A DNA stretch of 64,000 nt from GCA-003244245 sp050699635 (GTDB lineage: Bacteria; Actinomycetota; Actinomycetes; Mycobacteriales; Pseudonocardiaceae). The DNA lies in contig JBOHFK010000004.1 in the NCBI GenBank assembly GCA_050699635.1, forward strand, positions 1 to 64,000, given 5' to 3'. A model generated the notes under the pieces. It made no database searches. It was not told where the DNA came from and was given only the letters and a program-made list of their open reading frames with translations. Shown in pieces: positions 43,249 through 51,995 of this stretch. How positions within the stretch are numbered: position 1 is the stretch's first letter; every line of letters starts with the position of its first letter. The translations under genes and the position numbers were made by a program.

Positions 43249-44327
43249 GAGCCTGGCTCCGGCCAGCCGGATCGGACTGCATCATTGCCGGCAGCATCAT
43301 TGCCGGCAGCGCCGTACCTGTTTGGCGGCGCGATTCGCTGCGCGGCACGTAGCCGCACCGACGTTGCCCGCGGGTTGAGGACGATCTCGGCCGGCCCGGC
43401 ACGCTCGGCGCCCCGGGTCAACCCGCGGAGCTGGGGTCCATGACCCGGCAGCTCGACCGGCAGGCCGACCGGGGTGCGGGAGGTGCTCAACGCGGCCAGG
43501 GCCCGTTTGACGATCCGGTCTTCCAACGAGTGGTAGGACATAGCGACCAGCCGACCGCCGACCGCCAGCGCAGCCAGCGCGGCGGGCACTGCCGAGCGCA
43601 GCGCTGCCAGCTCGCCGTTGACCTCGATCCGCAATGCCTGGAAGGTTCGCTTGGCGGGATGACCGCCGTGCCGGCGAGTAGCTGCCGGGACACTTTGATA
43701 CACGATCTCGACCAGCTGGGAAGTGGTCTCGAAGGGCCGCCGAGCCCGTTGCGCCACGACCGCTGCTGCGATCCGGCCGGCGAAGCGCTCCTCCCCGTAG
43801 TCCCGGAGTACCCGGCGCAGATCACTGTCTGAATAGGTATTGAGCACGTCGGCCGCGGTAGGACCCACGCTGGGATCCATCCGCATGTCCAGCACGGCGT
43901 CCCGGGCATAGGAGAAACCACGCTCGGTGACGTCGAGCTGCAGCGACGACACGCCCAGGTCGAACAGCGCACCATCAAGGCGAGGGATGCCGAGGCGACG
44001 CAGGACGTCGGGTAGCTCGTCGTAGACCGCATGCACGAGCTGCGCCCGCGGCGAGTAGGCCCGCAGCCGATCGCCGGCCACCGCGAGCGCTTGGGGGTCA
44101 CGGTCGATGCCGATCACACGGAGTTCTGGATGCGCGTCGAGAAGCGCTGCGGCGTGCCCGCCGAGACCGACCGTGGCGTCAAGTACCACGGTTGGCCGAC
44201 CCACCAACGCGGGCCCGAGCAGCTCAAGGCACCGGTGCAGCAGGACGGGCTCATGCTGGTGCGACCCGGGAGGCAACCCCATGCCACCGGGCGTGCGATC
44301 GGCCACCAACAGCCCCCCTCCGCTCAC
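43245..44327 (-). CDS. rsmH: 16S rRNA (cytosine-1402-N4)-methyltransferase RsmH
   Basis: About 360 residues from the GTG at 44327, behind GGGAGAGGTGGGG; GTG at 44303 and ATG at 44282 are alternatives, and conserved sequence begins at HQHEPVLLHRCLELL. SAM motif I is VVLDATVGLGGHAAALL. RALRIEVNGEL appears as QALRIEVNGELAALRSA, and MSYHSLEDRIVKRAL is diagnostic. It methylates C1402 of 16S rRNA. Confidence 0.95.
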   Translation of the reverse strand: MSGGGLLVADRTPGGMGLPPGSHQHEPVLLHRCLELLGPALVGRPTVVLDATVGLGGHAAALLDAHPELRVIGIDRDPQALAVAGDRLRAYSPRAQLVHAVYDELPDVLRRLGIPRLDGALFDLGVSSLQLDVTERGFSYARDAVLDMRMDPSVGPTAADVLNTYSDSDLRRVLRDYGEERFAGRIAAAVVAQRARRPFETTSQLVEIVYQSVPAATRRHGGHPAKRTFQALRIEVNGELAALRSAVPAALAALAVGGRLVAMSYHSLEDRIVKRALAALSTSRTPVGLPVELPGHGPQLRGLTRGAERAGPAEIVLNPRATSVRLRAAQRIAPPNRYGAAGNDAAGNDAVRSGWPEPGS

Positions 44328-44345
44328 ACCCCACCTCTCCCACCA

Positions 44346-44417
44346 CAATCCCGATATGGAGCCATATCGGGGTAATCGAGCACTGAACTACGCCGATATG
44401 GCTCCATATCGGGATTG
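44346..44417. repeat. Double palindrome forming a 25-bp perfect inverted repeat upstream of rsmH
   Basis: Arm 1 (44346-44370) and arm 2 (44393-44417) are exact reverse complements over 25 bases, separated by 22 bases. Each arm contains a 20-base palindrome, CCGATATGGAGCCATATCGG in arm 1 and its reverse complement in arm 2. The structure lies between mraZ and rsmH and ends about 20 bases before the rsmH start. It could act as a regulator-binding pair or as a strong RNA structure in the leader. No known consensus is recognised. Confidence 0.95.
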
Positions 44418-44568
44418 ACTCGGTGGCGCTAGGGCTCCGCCCGGCGGCAGGTCCTGGCGCCGGGGAAGGGGCGTCAGGACCTGTGGTCCGTGCTTTCGGC
44501 GGTTGTTGGCATCGGGCGTTGTTCGCAACAACCGATGCGTCTCCGGACGGAGACCTCGCGTCACCGGG
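44418..44568. other. Short intergenic region between mraZ and rsmH
   Basis: 151 bases between the inverted repeat and the mraZ stop. No ORF with coding character or further motif was seen. Confidence 0.4.
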
Positions 44569-45006
44569 TCACATCACGCCAGGCAGCACCTCCTCCTGCG
44601 CCTGGGAGTAGGACTCCTCGTGCTCGTCTAGGTAACGCTGCCACGCTGTGCTGTCCCAGATCTCCAACCGGTTGATCGCCCCGATCACCGCGCAGTCCTT
44701 ACTCAGCCCGGCATAGCGCCGCAAATCGGCAGCTATGGAGATGCGGCCCTGCCCGTCCGGCCGCTGTTCGTCGGTGCCGGCGAACAGGTAACGCTGATAG
44801 GCGCGCACCGCCTCGTTGGTGAACGGAGCCTGCGCCACCTTGCGGGCCATTTCCTCGAACTCGGCGCGCGGGAAGACATAGAGGCAGTGGTCCTGTCCCT
44901 TGGTGACCATCAATCCCCCTGCGAGCGCGTCACGGAACTTGGCCGGCAACGTCAACCGGCCCTTGTCGTCGAGCCGGGGCGTGTGCGTGCCCAGGAACAC
45001 GGCCAC
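44569..45006 (-). CDS. mraZ: MraZ transcriptional regulator
   Basis: 145 residues, GTG start, ribosome site GGGGAGGTGGGTGG. It is built of two SpoVT-AbrB-like halves: MAVFLGTHTPRLDDKGR then LTLPAKFRD, and the second half with DGQGRISIAADLRRYAGL. MraZ binds direct TGGGN repeats upstream of itself and represses the dcw operon. Such repeats are seen at 45051-45075. Confidence 0.95.
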   Translation of the reverse strand: MAVFLGTHTPRLDDKGRLTLPAKFRDALAGGLMVTKGQDHCLYVFPRAEFEEMARKVAQAPFTNEAVRAYQRYLFAGTDEQRPDGQGRISIAADLRRYAGLSKDCAVIGAINRLEIWDSTAWQRYLDEHEESYSQAQEEVLPGVM

Positions 45007-45050
45007 CCACCTCCCCGCCCCCGGCGGACCAGCCGTGGATCACCCTTGTG

Positions 45051-45092
45051 CTCCACGGCCACCCACACTACCCCACTTTCTGCCACTGTCAA
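45051..45092 (-). promoter_or_regulatory. mraZ promoter with MraZ-binding repeats
   Basis: On the minus strand a perfect -35 TTGACA (45092-45087) and a -10 TAGTGT (45070-45065) are separated by 16 bases. Three MraZ-type repeats TGGGG, TGGGT and TGGAG (45075-45071, 45065-45061, 45055-45051) are spaced by five bases, a 10-bp period. They overlap and follow the -10, so MraZ binding would block transcription, consistent with autorepression. Confidence 0.85.
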
Positions 45093-45433
45093 CGGACGGA
45101 CCCTCTCCGTGCGCCGTAGTTGGTTGAATCAGGCCAGTTCAACGACCGTGGGTGGGTGTGGGGCGAGCACCCGGCGCACCAGCTGCTCAGCACCTCAGAA
45201 TGCGGCTGCGAATGCCGGCGGTGGTCTCAGGAATCCGCGTGCCAGAACTTTCGGAGGCCCCGGTGGGGAGAAGTGGAGGACCTTCGTCCGACCGGGCCCA
45301 CACGCTCCGGCGCTCCCGGCGGGCAGGCGATGCCCTCCCGCTGAGTGGGGGTTGCGGCATGGTTTGGCAGACTGACCCGGCGCTGGGGTTCCACCGACCT
45401 CGTACACCAGCGAAGACGTCTGGAGGAGGTCGC
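45093..45433. other. Intergenic region between mraZ and the moxR leader
   Basis: 341 bases separating the divergent mraZ and moxR transcripts. It contains a short inverted repeat GTTGAA...TTCAAC (45122-45142) and the moxR-side promoter region, but no clear -35/-10 pair for moxR and no RNA gene were recognised. Confidence 0.4.
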
Positions 45434-45508
45434 GTGAGCCCGCGAGATCTGCTTGTCAGGATCGAGCCCATGAACGGCCGAGATCTGCTTGTCAGGATCG
45501 AGCCATGA
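45434..45508 (+). CDS. Short repetitive leader ORF before moxR
   Basis: GTG at 45434, behind a strong site TGGAGGAGGTCGC, opens 24 codons whose product repeats RDLLVRIEP twice (residues 4-12 and 16-24). Its stop overlaps the moxR ATG (ATGA, 45505-45508). The DNA contains a 26-bp direct repeat (45443-45468 and 45479-45504, period 36). Coupling translation of moxR is the most likely role. Confidence 0.65.
   Translation: MSPRDLLVRIEPMNGRDLLVRIEP
45443..45504. repeat. 26-bp direct repeat ahead of moxR
   Basis: Copies at 45443-45468 and 45479-45504 are identical and each ends in GAGCC just before an ATG-like CATGA or ATGA. They form the coding part of the short leader ORF. Only two copies exist, so this is a duplication, not a CRISPR array. 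Confidence 0.9.
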
Positions 45509-46566
45509 CCGACCGAGTCCCACATCGGCAGGTGGCGGACGTGCACGCCGTCGCACACCGGATCATGGACAATATCGAGCGAATCCTGGTCGGCAAGCCG
45601 GACGCGGTGCGCATCGCGTTGATCACCTTGCTCGCCGGCGGCCACCTGCTGCTGGAAGATGTGCCAGGGGTGGGCAAGACGTCGCTGGCCAAGGCGTTGG
45701 CCCGATCCATCGACGGCACGGTGACCCGGATCCAGTTCACCCCGGACCTGTTGCCCAGCGACATCACGGGGGTGTCGGTCTTCAACCGCAGTACCGGAGA
45801 CTTCGACTTCCGCAGCGGCCCGGTCTTCGCCAATGTGGTGGTCGGTGACGAGATCAACCGGGCCTCCCCCAAGACCCAGTCCGCGCTGCTGGAGTGCATG
45901 GAGGAACACCAGGTCACTGTCGATGGGCACAGCTACCCACTGACTGGACCGTTCATGGTCATCGCGACCCAGAACCCCATCGAGATGGAAGGCACCTACC
46001 CGTTGCCCGAGGCCCAGCGCGACCGGTTCACCACCCGGATCTCGCTGGGCTACCCCGATCCCGCCGCCGAACTCGCGATGGTCGATGAACACGCCGCCAG
46101 CGACCCCTTCGAGATGTTGGAGCCGGTGTCCACCGCGGCCGAGGTGAGAGCCTTGTGCGAGGCAGTCCGGCTGATCCACATGTCCACCGAGCTGCGACGG
46201 TACGTCGTGGAGGTGGTGCGCGCGACCCGGACGTTGCCCGAGATTCGGCTGGGTGCCTCACCGCGCGCCACCCTGCAGCTGATCCGCACCAGCCGAGCGA
46301 GCGCCGCGCTGGCCGGCCGGGACTTCGTGCTACCCGACGACGTACAGGAGATGGCCCAGGCGGTGCTGTCCCACCGGCTGATGCTCACCGCACAGGCACA
46401 GGTCGATCGGAGGTCACCGGAGGACCTGGTGCGGGACGTGCTGGCGCGCCTGCCGGTACCCCAGGCGCCGAAGCAGCCATCACCGGCCAGACTCGGCCTC
46501 GAAGCCGGAGCCGGCGAGGGTGACCGCGTCGCTGCGTTCTGGCCGCGCTCGCCGCAGAGGCGCTAG
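45505..46566 (+). CDS. moxR: MoxR-family AAA ATPase
   Basis: 353 residues. Walker A is LLEDVPGVGKTS (~49-60) and Walker B VVVGDEINRA (~111-120), followed by TQNPIEMEGTYPLPEAQRDR. MoxR proteins act as chaperones, often with DUF58 and transglutaminase partners, as encoded next here. This trio is conserved in many actinobacteria, probably maturing or inserting a secreted or envelope complex. Confidence 0.95.
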   Translation: MTDRVPHRQVADVHAVAHRIMDNIERILVGKPDAVRIALITLLAGGHLLLEDVPGVGKTSLAKALARSIDGTVTRIQFTPDLLPSDITGVSVFNRSTGDFDFRSGPVFANVVVGDEINRASPKTQSALLECMEEHQVTVDGHSYPLTGPFMVIATQNPIEMEGTYPLPEAQRDRFTTRISLGYPDPAAELAMVDEHAASDPFEMLEPVSTAAEVRALCEAVRLIHMSTELRRYVVEVVRATRTLPEIRLGASPRATLQLIRTSRASAALAGRDFVLPDDVQEMAQAVLSHRLMLTAQAQVDRRSPEDLVRDVLARLPVPQAPKQPSPARLGLEAGAGEGDRVAAFWPRSPQRR

Positions 46567-47808
46567 GTGCGCGGGCGGCTTGGCAGCCTGACCACCCGGG
46601 GCCGGTGCCTGCTCGCTGCCGGACTCGCAGCGGGGTTATGCGCGGTGCTGGTCAACGAACGGGACCTGCTACGGATCGCCGCCTTTGCCATCATGCTTCC
46701 GCTGCTGGCCAGCGTGGTCACCGCCCGCACCCGGATCAGCCTGCAGGCACAGCGAGCGTTGTTGCCGTCCCGGACCTCGGTCGGTGACGAGTGCCAAGCG
46801 CACCTGACATTGCACGTCACCGGCCGGTGCAGCGGCCGGTTGCTCCTCGAGGATGTGGTGCCCCAGGAGCTGGGAGGCCCCCGACGGGCCGTCGTGGCGC
46901 GGCCGCTGCGGCAGCGCGAGGTGCAGCTGATCTACCGAGTGCGCCCAGCCGCGCGCCGGGTGCACTCGCTGGGCCCGCTGATCGTCCGGGTCACCGACCC
47001 ACTCGGCCTCGCACAGCACCGGCGCACGGTAGCCGGGAACAGCGCTCTGGTGGTGCTTCCCACCGTGGTGCCACTGGCTGGGTTACCGGCCGGAGGCGAG
47101 TTGGGCGCGGGCGCGGCCGGTGGCGGGTCCGCGGGTGCCGGCCCGGGGCAGGACGCCGTGGTGGTACGCAGCTACCGGCAAGGTGACGACCTGCGCAGGG
47201 TGCACTGGCGCACCAGCGCCCGGCGGGACGAGCTGATGGTCCGGGTTGAGGAGTGGTCAGAGCACAGCGGAGTCACCGTGCTACTGGATCACCGCGCTGC
47301 GGCGCACCGCGGCGCTGGCGCCTCCGCAAGCCTGGAGTACGCGGTGTCGCTGACCGCCAGCGTGTATGTACACCTGCGCCAGCGAGGGTCGCAGGTACGG
47401 CTGATTACCGCAGACGGTGCGGCGCTGGCCGGAGCGGCGAACTCCATGGATATCGCGCTCGACGCACTCGCGGCGCTGCGCGCAACCGAGCAGCGCGACC
47501 TGACCAATGTGCCGACGGCACCCGGGAGGCAAGACGTGGTCGCGGTGCTCGGAGCTGTCGGGCCGGCGGCTGTCGAACAGCTCCTGGCAAAGCACCTGCG
47601 CGCCGCGCGCGGCCACGCGGTGCTGCTGGATGTCGCGGCGTGGGCCACCGACGGGGACGGCCGGGTCGCCCCCAATCCGGCGAAGGCCGCACGGCTGCTG
47701 ACGGCGGCCGGCTGGTCGGTCACCGTGGCCCGCCCGGGGCAGTCGCCTTCGGCAGTGTGGGAACAGTTGTGCACCGGTTCGCATGGCGCCCAGCGGGTGT
47801 CACGGTGA
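46567..47808 (+). CDS. DUF58 domain membrane protein
   Basis: 413 residues, GTG start directly after the moxR stop. Two N-terminal membrane helices (CLLAAGLAAGLCAVLV and IAAFAIMLPLLASVV) precede a domain containing YRQGDDLRRVHWRTSARRDE, the DUF58 signature. It is the standard partner of MoxR and a transglutaminase-like protein. Confidence 0.92.
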   Translation: MRGRLGSLTTRGRCLLAAGLAAGLCAVLVNERDLLRIAAFAIMLPLLASVVTARTRISLQAQRALLPSRTSVGDECQAHLTLHVTGRCSGRLLLEDVVPQELGGPRRAVVARPLRQREVQLIYRVRPAARRVHSLGPLIVRVTDPLGLAQHRRTVAGNSALVVLPTVVPLAGLPAGGELGAGAAGGGSAGAGPGQDAVVVRSYRQGDDLRRVHWRTSARRDELMVRVEEWSEHSGVTVLLDHRAAAHRGAGASASLEYAVSLTASVYVHLRQRGSQVRLITADGAALAGAANSMDIALDALAALRATEQRDLTNVPTAPGRQDVVAVLGAVGPAAVEQLLAKHLRAARGHAVLLDVAAWATDGDGRVAPNPAKAARLLTAAGWSVTVARPGQSPSAVWEQLCTGSHGAQRVSR

Positions 47809-50153
47809 CCGGGTGGACCGCCCGCGCGCTGCCAGCCGCGGTCGCCGGGCTGGCCGTCGCCTTCGCCGCGACCTCGCTGACCGGGGTGCTCGCCGGCGGG
47901 CGCTGGTGGGGTTTCGTGGTGTTGAGCATTGCGGTGGTGACGGCTGCGGGCGTGCTGCTGCGCTGGCTGCGACTGCCACCGATCGTGACTGCGGTCGGGC
48001 AGCTTGCCGCGCTGGTGGGCTTGGTCACGGTGGTGTTCACCTCCAGCGGGAAGCTGGGCGTGCTGCCCGGATCGGCGGCGCGAGCGCAGCTAGCCGACGT
48101 GCTGGCACGTGCCGCCCAGCAGATCCGGGTCGGCGTGCCTCCGGTGCCGGAGAGCACTGAGCTGCTCTGTCTGGTGGTGGTGGTCATCGGGCTGGTGGCC
48201 ATTGCGGTGGATATCCTGGCGGTGTCGGCCGGCGCGCCCGCCTCAGCTGGGCTGGTGCTGCTATGCGTCGTCACCGTGCCGGCTGCGACATCGGACCGGA
48301 TGCTGCCTTGGTGGAGTTTCGCGCTGAGCGCGGTGGGCTTCGCACTGCTGCTCGCAGTCGATACTGAGCGCCGGCAGCGCGGGTGGGGCGAGGCAGTCGA
48401 CTCGTCTGACTCTGCCGCCTCGGCTGGCGTTTGGCCTGGCAGGCAGCTCACCGCCGCACCGGCTGCGGTCGGGGTGAGCGCCGGGGCGCTGGTGGTGGCG
48501 CTGCTCATCGGAGCGACCGTGACGGCAGTGGGCAGCGCGCGGCCGATCAGCACCAGTGACCGCACCAAGGTGCCGATCAACGGGATCGGTCTGAACCCCT
48601 TCACCTCGCTGCGCGGGCAACTGTCCACCGAAGAGGCTGTGTCGTTGTTGCGGGTCCGCGGGTTGGGGCAGCGAGCTTACCTCCGGGCGCTGACGCTGAG
48701 CCGGTTCACCAATGGCGTGGGGTGGCAGCAGGGTCCACTGGATCCCGCGGTACCGGCGGGCGACGAAACAACCGAGCGGTTACCACTGCCGGCCGGCGTG
48801 GCCACTCCGGTATCCGGGTCGACAGTGCGGGTCGAGATCGAGCCGATCAGCTACGCCGACAACTGGCTGCCATCCTTCGGCTACCCGCTGTCGCTGGGCG
48901 GCATCAGCCCGGACTGGCGCTACGACCCGAACGCGATCACGGTCTTCTCCCCGCACCGCCAGCGCGCGGAGCCGTACACGGAGTTGGGCGTGTTGCCCAC
49001 CGCGGATCCCCAAATACTGCGGGCGGCCGGTCCCGCTGGCAGCGCGCCCTTCACCGCTGTCGATCCGCGCTACCTGGAGACCGGCGGAGTGGACCAGCGC
49101 GTGGTCCAGTTGGCCGCCCACCTCACCGCGGGCACCCGTACGGCATTCGACGCCACGGTTGCTCTCAACCGCTGGTTTACCCAGCCCAGCAACGGGTTCC
49201 GCTATGACCTGCGAACCGCTCCGGGCAACAGTGGGGATGCCCTGGTGGATTTCCTGTTCACAGGTCACCGGGGCTACTGCGAGCAATTCGCCTCGGCAAT
49301 GGCGATCATGTTGCGCACCCTGCGTGTGCCGGCCCGAGTGGCGGTCGGCTTCACCTCGGGTACCGTGACCGGCGGCTCCCGGCTGATCACCACCGATGAC
49401 GCGCACGCCTGGGTCGAGGCCTGGTTCCCGGGCGCCGGCTGGCTGCCGTTCGACCCGACCCCACTGTCCGACGGGCGCACAGTGCCACCCCCTTATGTGG
49501 CCACTGACCCCAACCCACCCACCGCCCTGGCGCTACCGCCCGAGCCCCCAGCGGCCGCCGTTCCCACCCCGGCTCCAAGCGCACCTGCAGTGGCCGCACC
49601 GGGACGCAATGTCAGCGACTCCGGTCTGCCCCCCGGAATCAGGATCGGGCTGACCGTGACCGCGTTGTTGGGCCTCAGTGCGCTGGCCGGGCTTGCCCCG
49701 CTGGGACTACGCGAGATCCAGCGCCGGCGCCGGCGATACCTGGTGAGCACCGGTGGCCCGCGAGCCGTCTCGGCCGCGTGGGAGGAGGTCCTGGCCGAGT
49801 CCGCAGACCGCGGGGTGGTGCCCCCCGTCGGCGAGACTGTGCGGGCAAGTGCCCAGCGGCTGGTGCGTGAGCACGGCCTGGATGAGGCTGGGCAAGCCGG
49901 CCTGCACACCCTGGTCAGCGCGGTGGAGCGATCCTGGTACGCCAGTGCAGTCGACTCGGCCCAGCAACTTCGGGCTAGTCCGACGCTTCGGGATGGTGGC
50001 CCACAACGCGATGACCACCGACCAAGCGGTCACGATCATGAGCTACGGGAAGCCATGGGGGCGCTGCTCGCCAGCATGGCACTGTCCGCACCACTGACCA
50101 GGACAGCCCGACTGCTACCGCGTTCAGCGCTGCCCCAACACCGAACGCGGTAG
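47805..50153 (+). CDS. TgpA-like transglutaminase membrane protein
   Basis: 782 residues from the GTG at 47805, overlapping the DUF58 stop (GTGA). About six N-terminal helices (~1-245), then an extracytoplasmic transglutaminase-fold domain with a Cys-His-Asp triad: GYCEQFASAMAIM (Cys ~491), DDAHAWVEAWFPGAGW (His ~533) and FDPTP (Asp ~549). One more helix lies at ~610-630 and a DUF4129-like tail follows. It belongs with MoxR and DUF58 as one functional set. Confidence 0.92.
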   Translation: MTGWTARALPAAVAGLAVAFAATSLTGVLAGGRWWGFVVLSIAVVTAAGVLLRWLRLPPIVTAVGQLAALVGLVTVVFTSSGKLGVLPGSAARAQLADVLARAAQQIRVGVPPVPESTELLCLVVVVIGLVAIAVDILAVSAGAPASAGLVLLCVVTVPAATSDRMLPWWSFALSAVGFALLLAVDTERRQRGWGEAVDSSDSAASAGVWPGRQLTAAPAAVGVSAGALVVALLIGATVTAVGSARPISTSDRTKVPINGIGLNPFTSLRGQLSTEEAVSLLRVRGLGQRAYLRALTLSRFTNGVGWQQGPLDPAVPAGDETTERLPLPAGVATPVSGSTVRVEIEPISYADNWLPSFGYPLSLGGISPDWRYDPNAITVFSPHRQRAEPYTELGVLPTADPQILRAAGPAGSAPFTAVDPRYLETGGVDQRVVQLAAHLTAGTRTAFDATVALNRWFTQPSNGFRYDLRTAPGNSGDALVDFLFTGHRGYCEQFASAMAIMLRTLRVPARVAVGFTSGTVTGGSRLITTDDAHAWVEAWFPGAGWLPFDPTPLSDGRTVPPPYVATDPNPPTALALPPEPPAAAVPTPAPSAPAVAAPGRNVSDSGLPPGIRIGLTVTALLGLSALAGLAPLGLREIQRRRRRYLVSTGGPRAVSAAWEEVLAESADRGVVPPVGETVRASAQRLVREHGLDEAGQAGLHTLVSAVERSWYASAVDSAQQLRASPTLRDGGPQRDDHRPSGHDHELREAMGALLASMALSAPLTRTARLLPRSALPQHRTR

Positions 50154-50164
50154 CGGCCGGCTGG

Positions 50165-50560
50165 CTAGTGCTCCTCGAAACGGCGGCGGAAGCGTTGTTC
50201 CATCCGCTGGGCCAGGGTGCTACGCCCCTGACCAGGTGGCGAGCGGTCCGCTGGTCCCGCGCGCCTAGCATCGCCGGCCGTGCGCCGGGAGAAGATCGCG
50301 ACGATCGCCCCGGCAAACATCACCAAGAAGCCGGCAACGCTGATGACCGGGATCCCGGCCAGACGGAAGTATGGGAGCACAACACCAGCGACAAGCAGCA
50401 GCAGGCCCAGCACGAATACCGCGATACCCTGGAATCGGCGGCGGTGGGACAAGCTGCGCATCCGGGCGCCCCGGACGTTGGACGCGAACTTCGGGTCCTC
50501 TGCGTAGAGCGCGCGCTCGATCTGGTCGAGCAGACGCTGCTCGTGCTCGGAGAGTGGCAT
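50165..50560 (-). CDS. DUF3040 membrane protein
   Basis: 131 residues from the ATG at 50560 (ribosome site GGAGGAGG). MPLSEHEQRLLDQIERALYA at the start is the DUF3040 hallmark, followed by two membrane helices (GIAVFVLGLLLLVAGVVLPY and IPVISVAGFLVMFAGAIVAI) and a charged C-terminal tail. Actinobacterial family of unknown function. It is convergent with the tgpA-like gene, 11 bases away. Confidence 0.88.
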   Translation of the reverse strand: MPLSEHEQRLLDQIERALYAEDPKFASNVRGARMRSLSHRRRFQGIAVFVLGLLLLVAGVVLPYFRLAGIPVISVAGFLVMFAGAIVAIFSRRTAGDARRAGPADRSPPGQGRSTLAQRMEQRFRRRFEEH

Positions 50561-50690
50561 CGCTCCTCCTCCGGCACTCCGTTGTGAATAGGGTCGTCGA
50601 CACAAGTATGTGCCCCCGACGGTACCTCTAGCTACTACCCAGCCACCGAGGACTCCTACCATCGAGGATACGAGCCCGCGACGGTATCGA

Positions 50691-51995
50691 CTAGCCGATC
50701 TCGTTACCCGATTCAGGGAAGACCTCGGAATCTGCGCGATCGGACCACCCAGGAGGGTCCAGCAGGGTGGCTGGTCGCACCGCGGCGCTGCCGAAACGGG
50801 ACCGAGCGGCGTCCGCGGCACGCTCGGCGTCCGACCAGTGCGCGGTGGCGCCGCCGCTATCCAGGGTGAGTTGCTCGCCCGCCACGCCCCGGATCAGCTG
50901 TTCTACCCGCACCCCCAGTAGCCGGACCGCCATCCCCCGGGGCCGGTGGGCATCCAGCAGCTCGGCGGCCACCGAAAACACCACGCGCGCGGAGTCGGCC
51001 GGATCGGCCAGTGTTCGGGAGCGGCTGACCGTGCTGAAGTCGGGGTAGCGAATCTTCAGGACGATGGTTCGCCCGCGCAGGCCGCGCCGGCGTAGCCCGG
51101 CCGTGGTGCGCTCGACCAGCCGCAGCAACTCGCGCCGCAACACCGTCCGGTCGGCCACATCGTGGGCGAACGTCTCCTCCGCTCCCACCGATTTCTCCGG
51201 CAGGTCGGGCACCACCCGCCGGTCGTCCCAGCCGTTCGCGAGCCCATGCAGGTGCTGAGCGCTTGCCGCCCCTACCGCGCGCCGCAACACCGGCAGCGGG
51301 GTGCGAGCCACGTCGGCCACCGTGGCGCATCCCAGCCGGTGCAGCGCTTGGGCGGTGCGCGGACCCACCCCCCACAACGCGGACAACGGCAACGGGTGCA
51401 AAAACTCCAGAACACCGTCGGCCGGCACCACAAGCAGCCCGTCGGGCTTTGCCAGCCCGGAGGCGAGCTTGGCCAGGAACTTGCTCGGTGCCACCCCGAC
51501 CGAGCAGGTCAGGCGGTGCGCATCGAAAACCTGCCCGCGGATCCACTCCCCTATCCCGGCTGGGCCCATCCCCAACCGGCGCACCGACCCACTGACATCG
51601 AGGAAGGCCTCGTCCAGGCTCAGCGGTTCGACCAGCGGGGTGATCTCGCGGAACAACGCCATCACCCCGCGAGAGACCTCCGCATAGTGGTGGAATTGCG
51701 GAGGCACGAACTCCGCTTGTGGGCACAGCCGGCGGGCCTGCACCACCGGCATCGCGGACCGGACCCCGAACGCCCGAGCCTGATACGTCGCCGACAGCAC
51801 GACGCCACGATCTCCGGCCGGATTGTTTCCGCCTGCCACCACCACCGGACGCTCGGCCAGCTCAGGGCGTTCGCGCACCTCGACGGCGGCGTAGAAGGCA
51901 TCCATGTCGACGTGCAGCACGGCGCAGCCGGCGTCATTACCCTGATCAGCACGGCTCGCCGCTACGCACCGCGGGAGGTCGGCGCTGCGCCCCAC
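50691..51995 (-). CDS. dinB: DNA polymerase IV (Y-family)
   Basis: 434 residues from the GTG at 51995, five bases after GGAGG. Catalytic acids are visible in VLHVDMDAFYAAVEV (Asp30, Asp32) and EPLSLDEAFLDVSG (Asp128, Glu129). The C-terminal ~55 residues follow the little-finger domain. It performs translesion synthesis; a LexA box 82 bases upstream indicates SOS control. A tandem repeat precedes the start. Confidence 0.95.
   Translation of the reverse strand: MGRSADLPRCVAASRADQGNDAGCAVLHVDMDAFYAAVEVRERPELAERPVVVAGGNNPAGDRGVVLSATYQARAFGVRSAMPVVQARRLCPQAEFVPPQFHHYAEVSRGVMALFREITPLVEPLSLDEAFLDVSGSVRRLGMGPAGIGEWIRGQVFDAHRLTCSVGVAPSKFLAKLASGLAKPDGLLVVPADGVLEFLHPLPLSALWGVGPRTAQALHRLGCATVADVARTPLPVLRRAVGAASAQHLHGLANGWDDRRVVPDLPEKSVGAEETFAHDVADRTVLRRELLRLVERTTAGLRRRGLRGRTIVLKIRYPDFSTVSRSRTLADPADSARVVFSVAAELLDAHRPRGMAVRLLGVRVEQLIRGVAGEQLTLDSGGATAHWSDAERAADAARSRFGSAAVRPATLLDPPGWSDRADSEVFPESGNEIG

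Noticed and set aside
45443..45504. Possible CRISPR array from the 26-bp repeat
   Set aside because: Only two copies with a 10-base spacer, within a coding leader, and no cas genes nearby.
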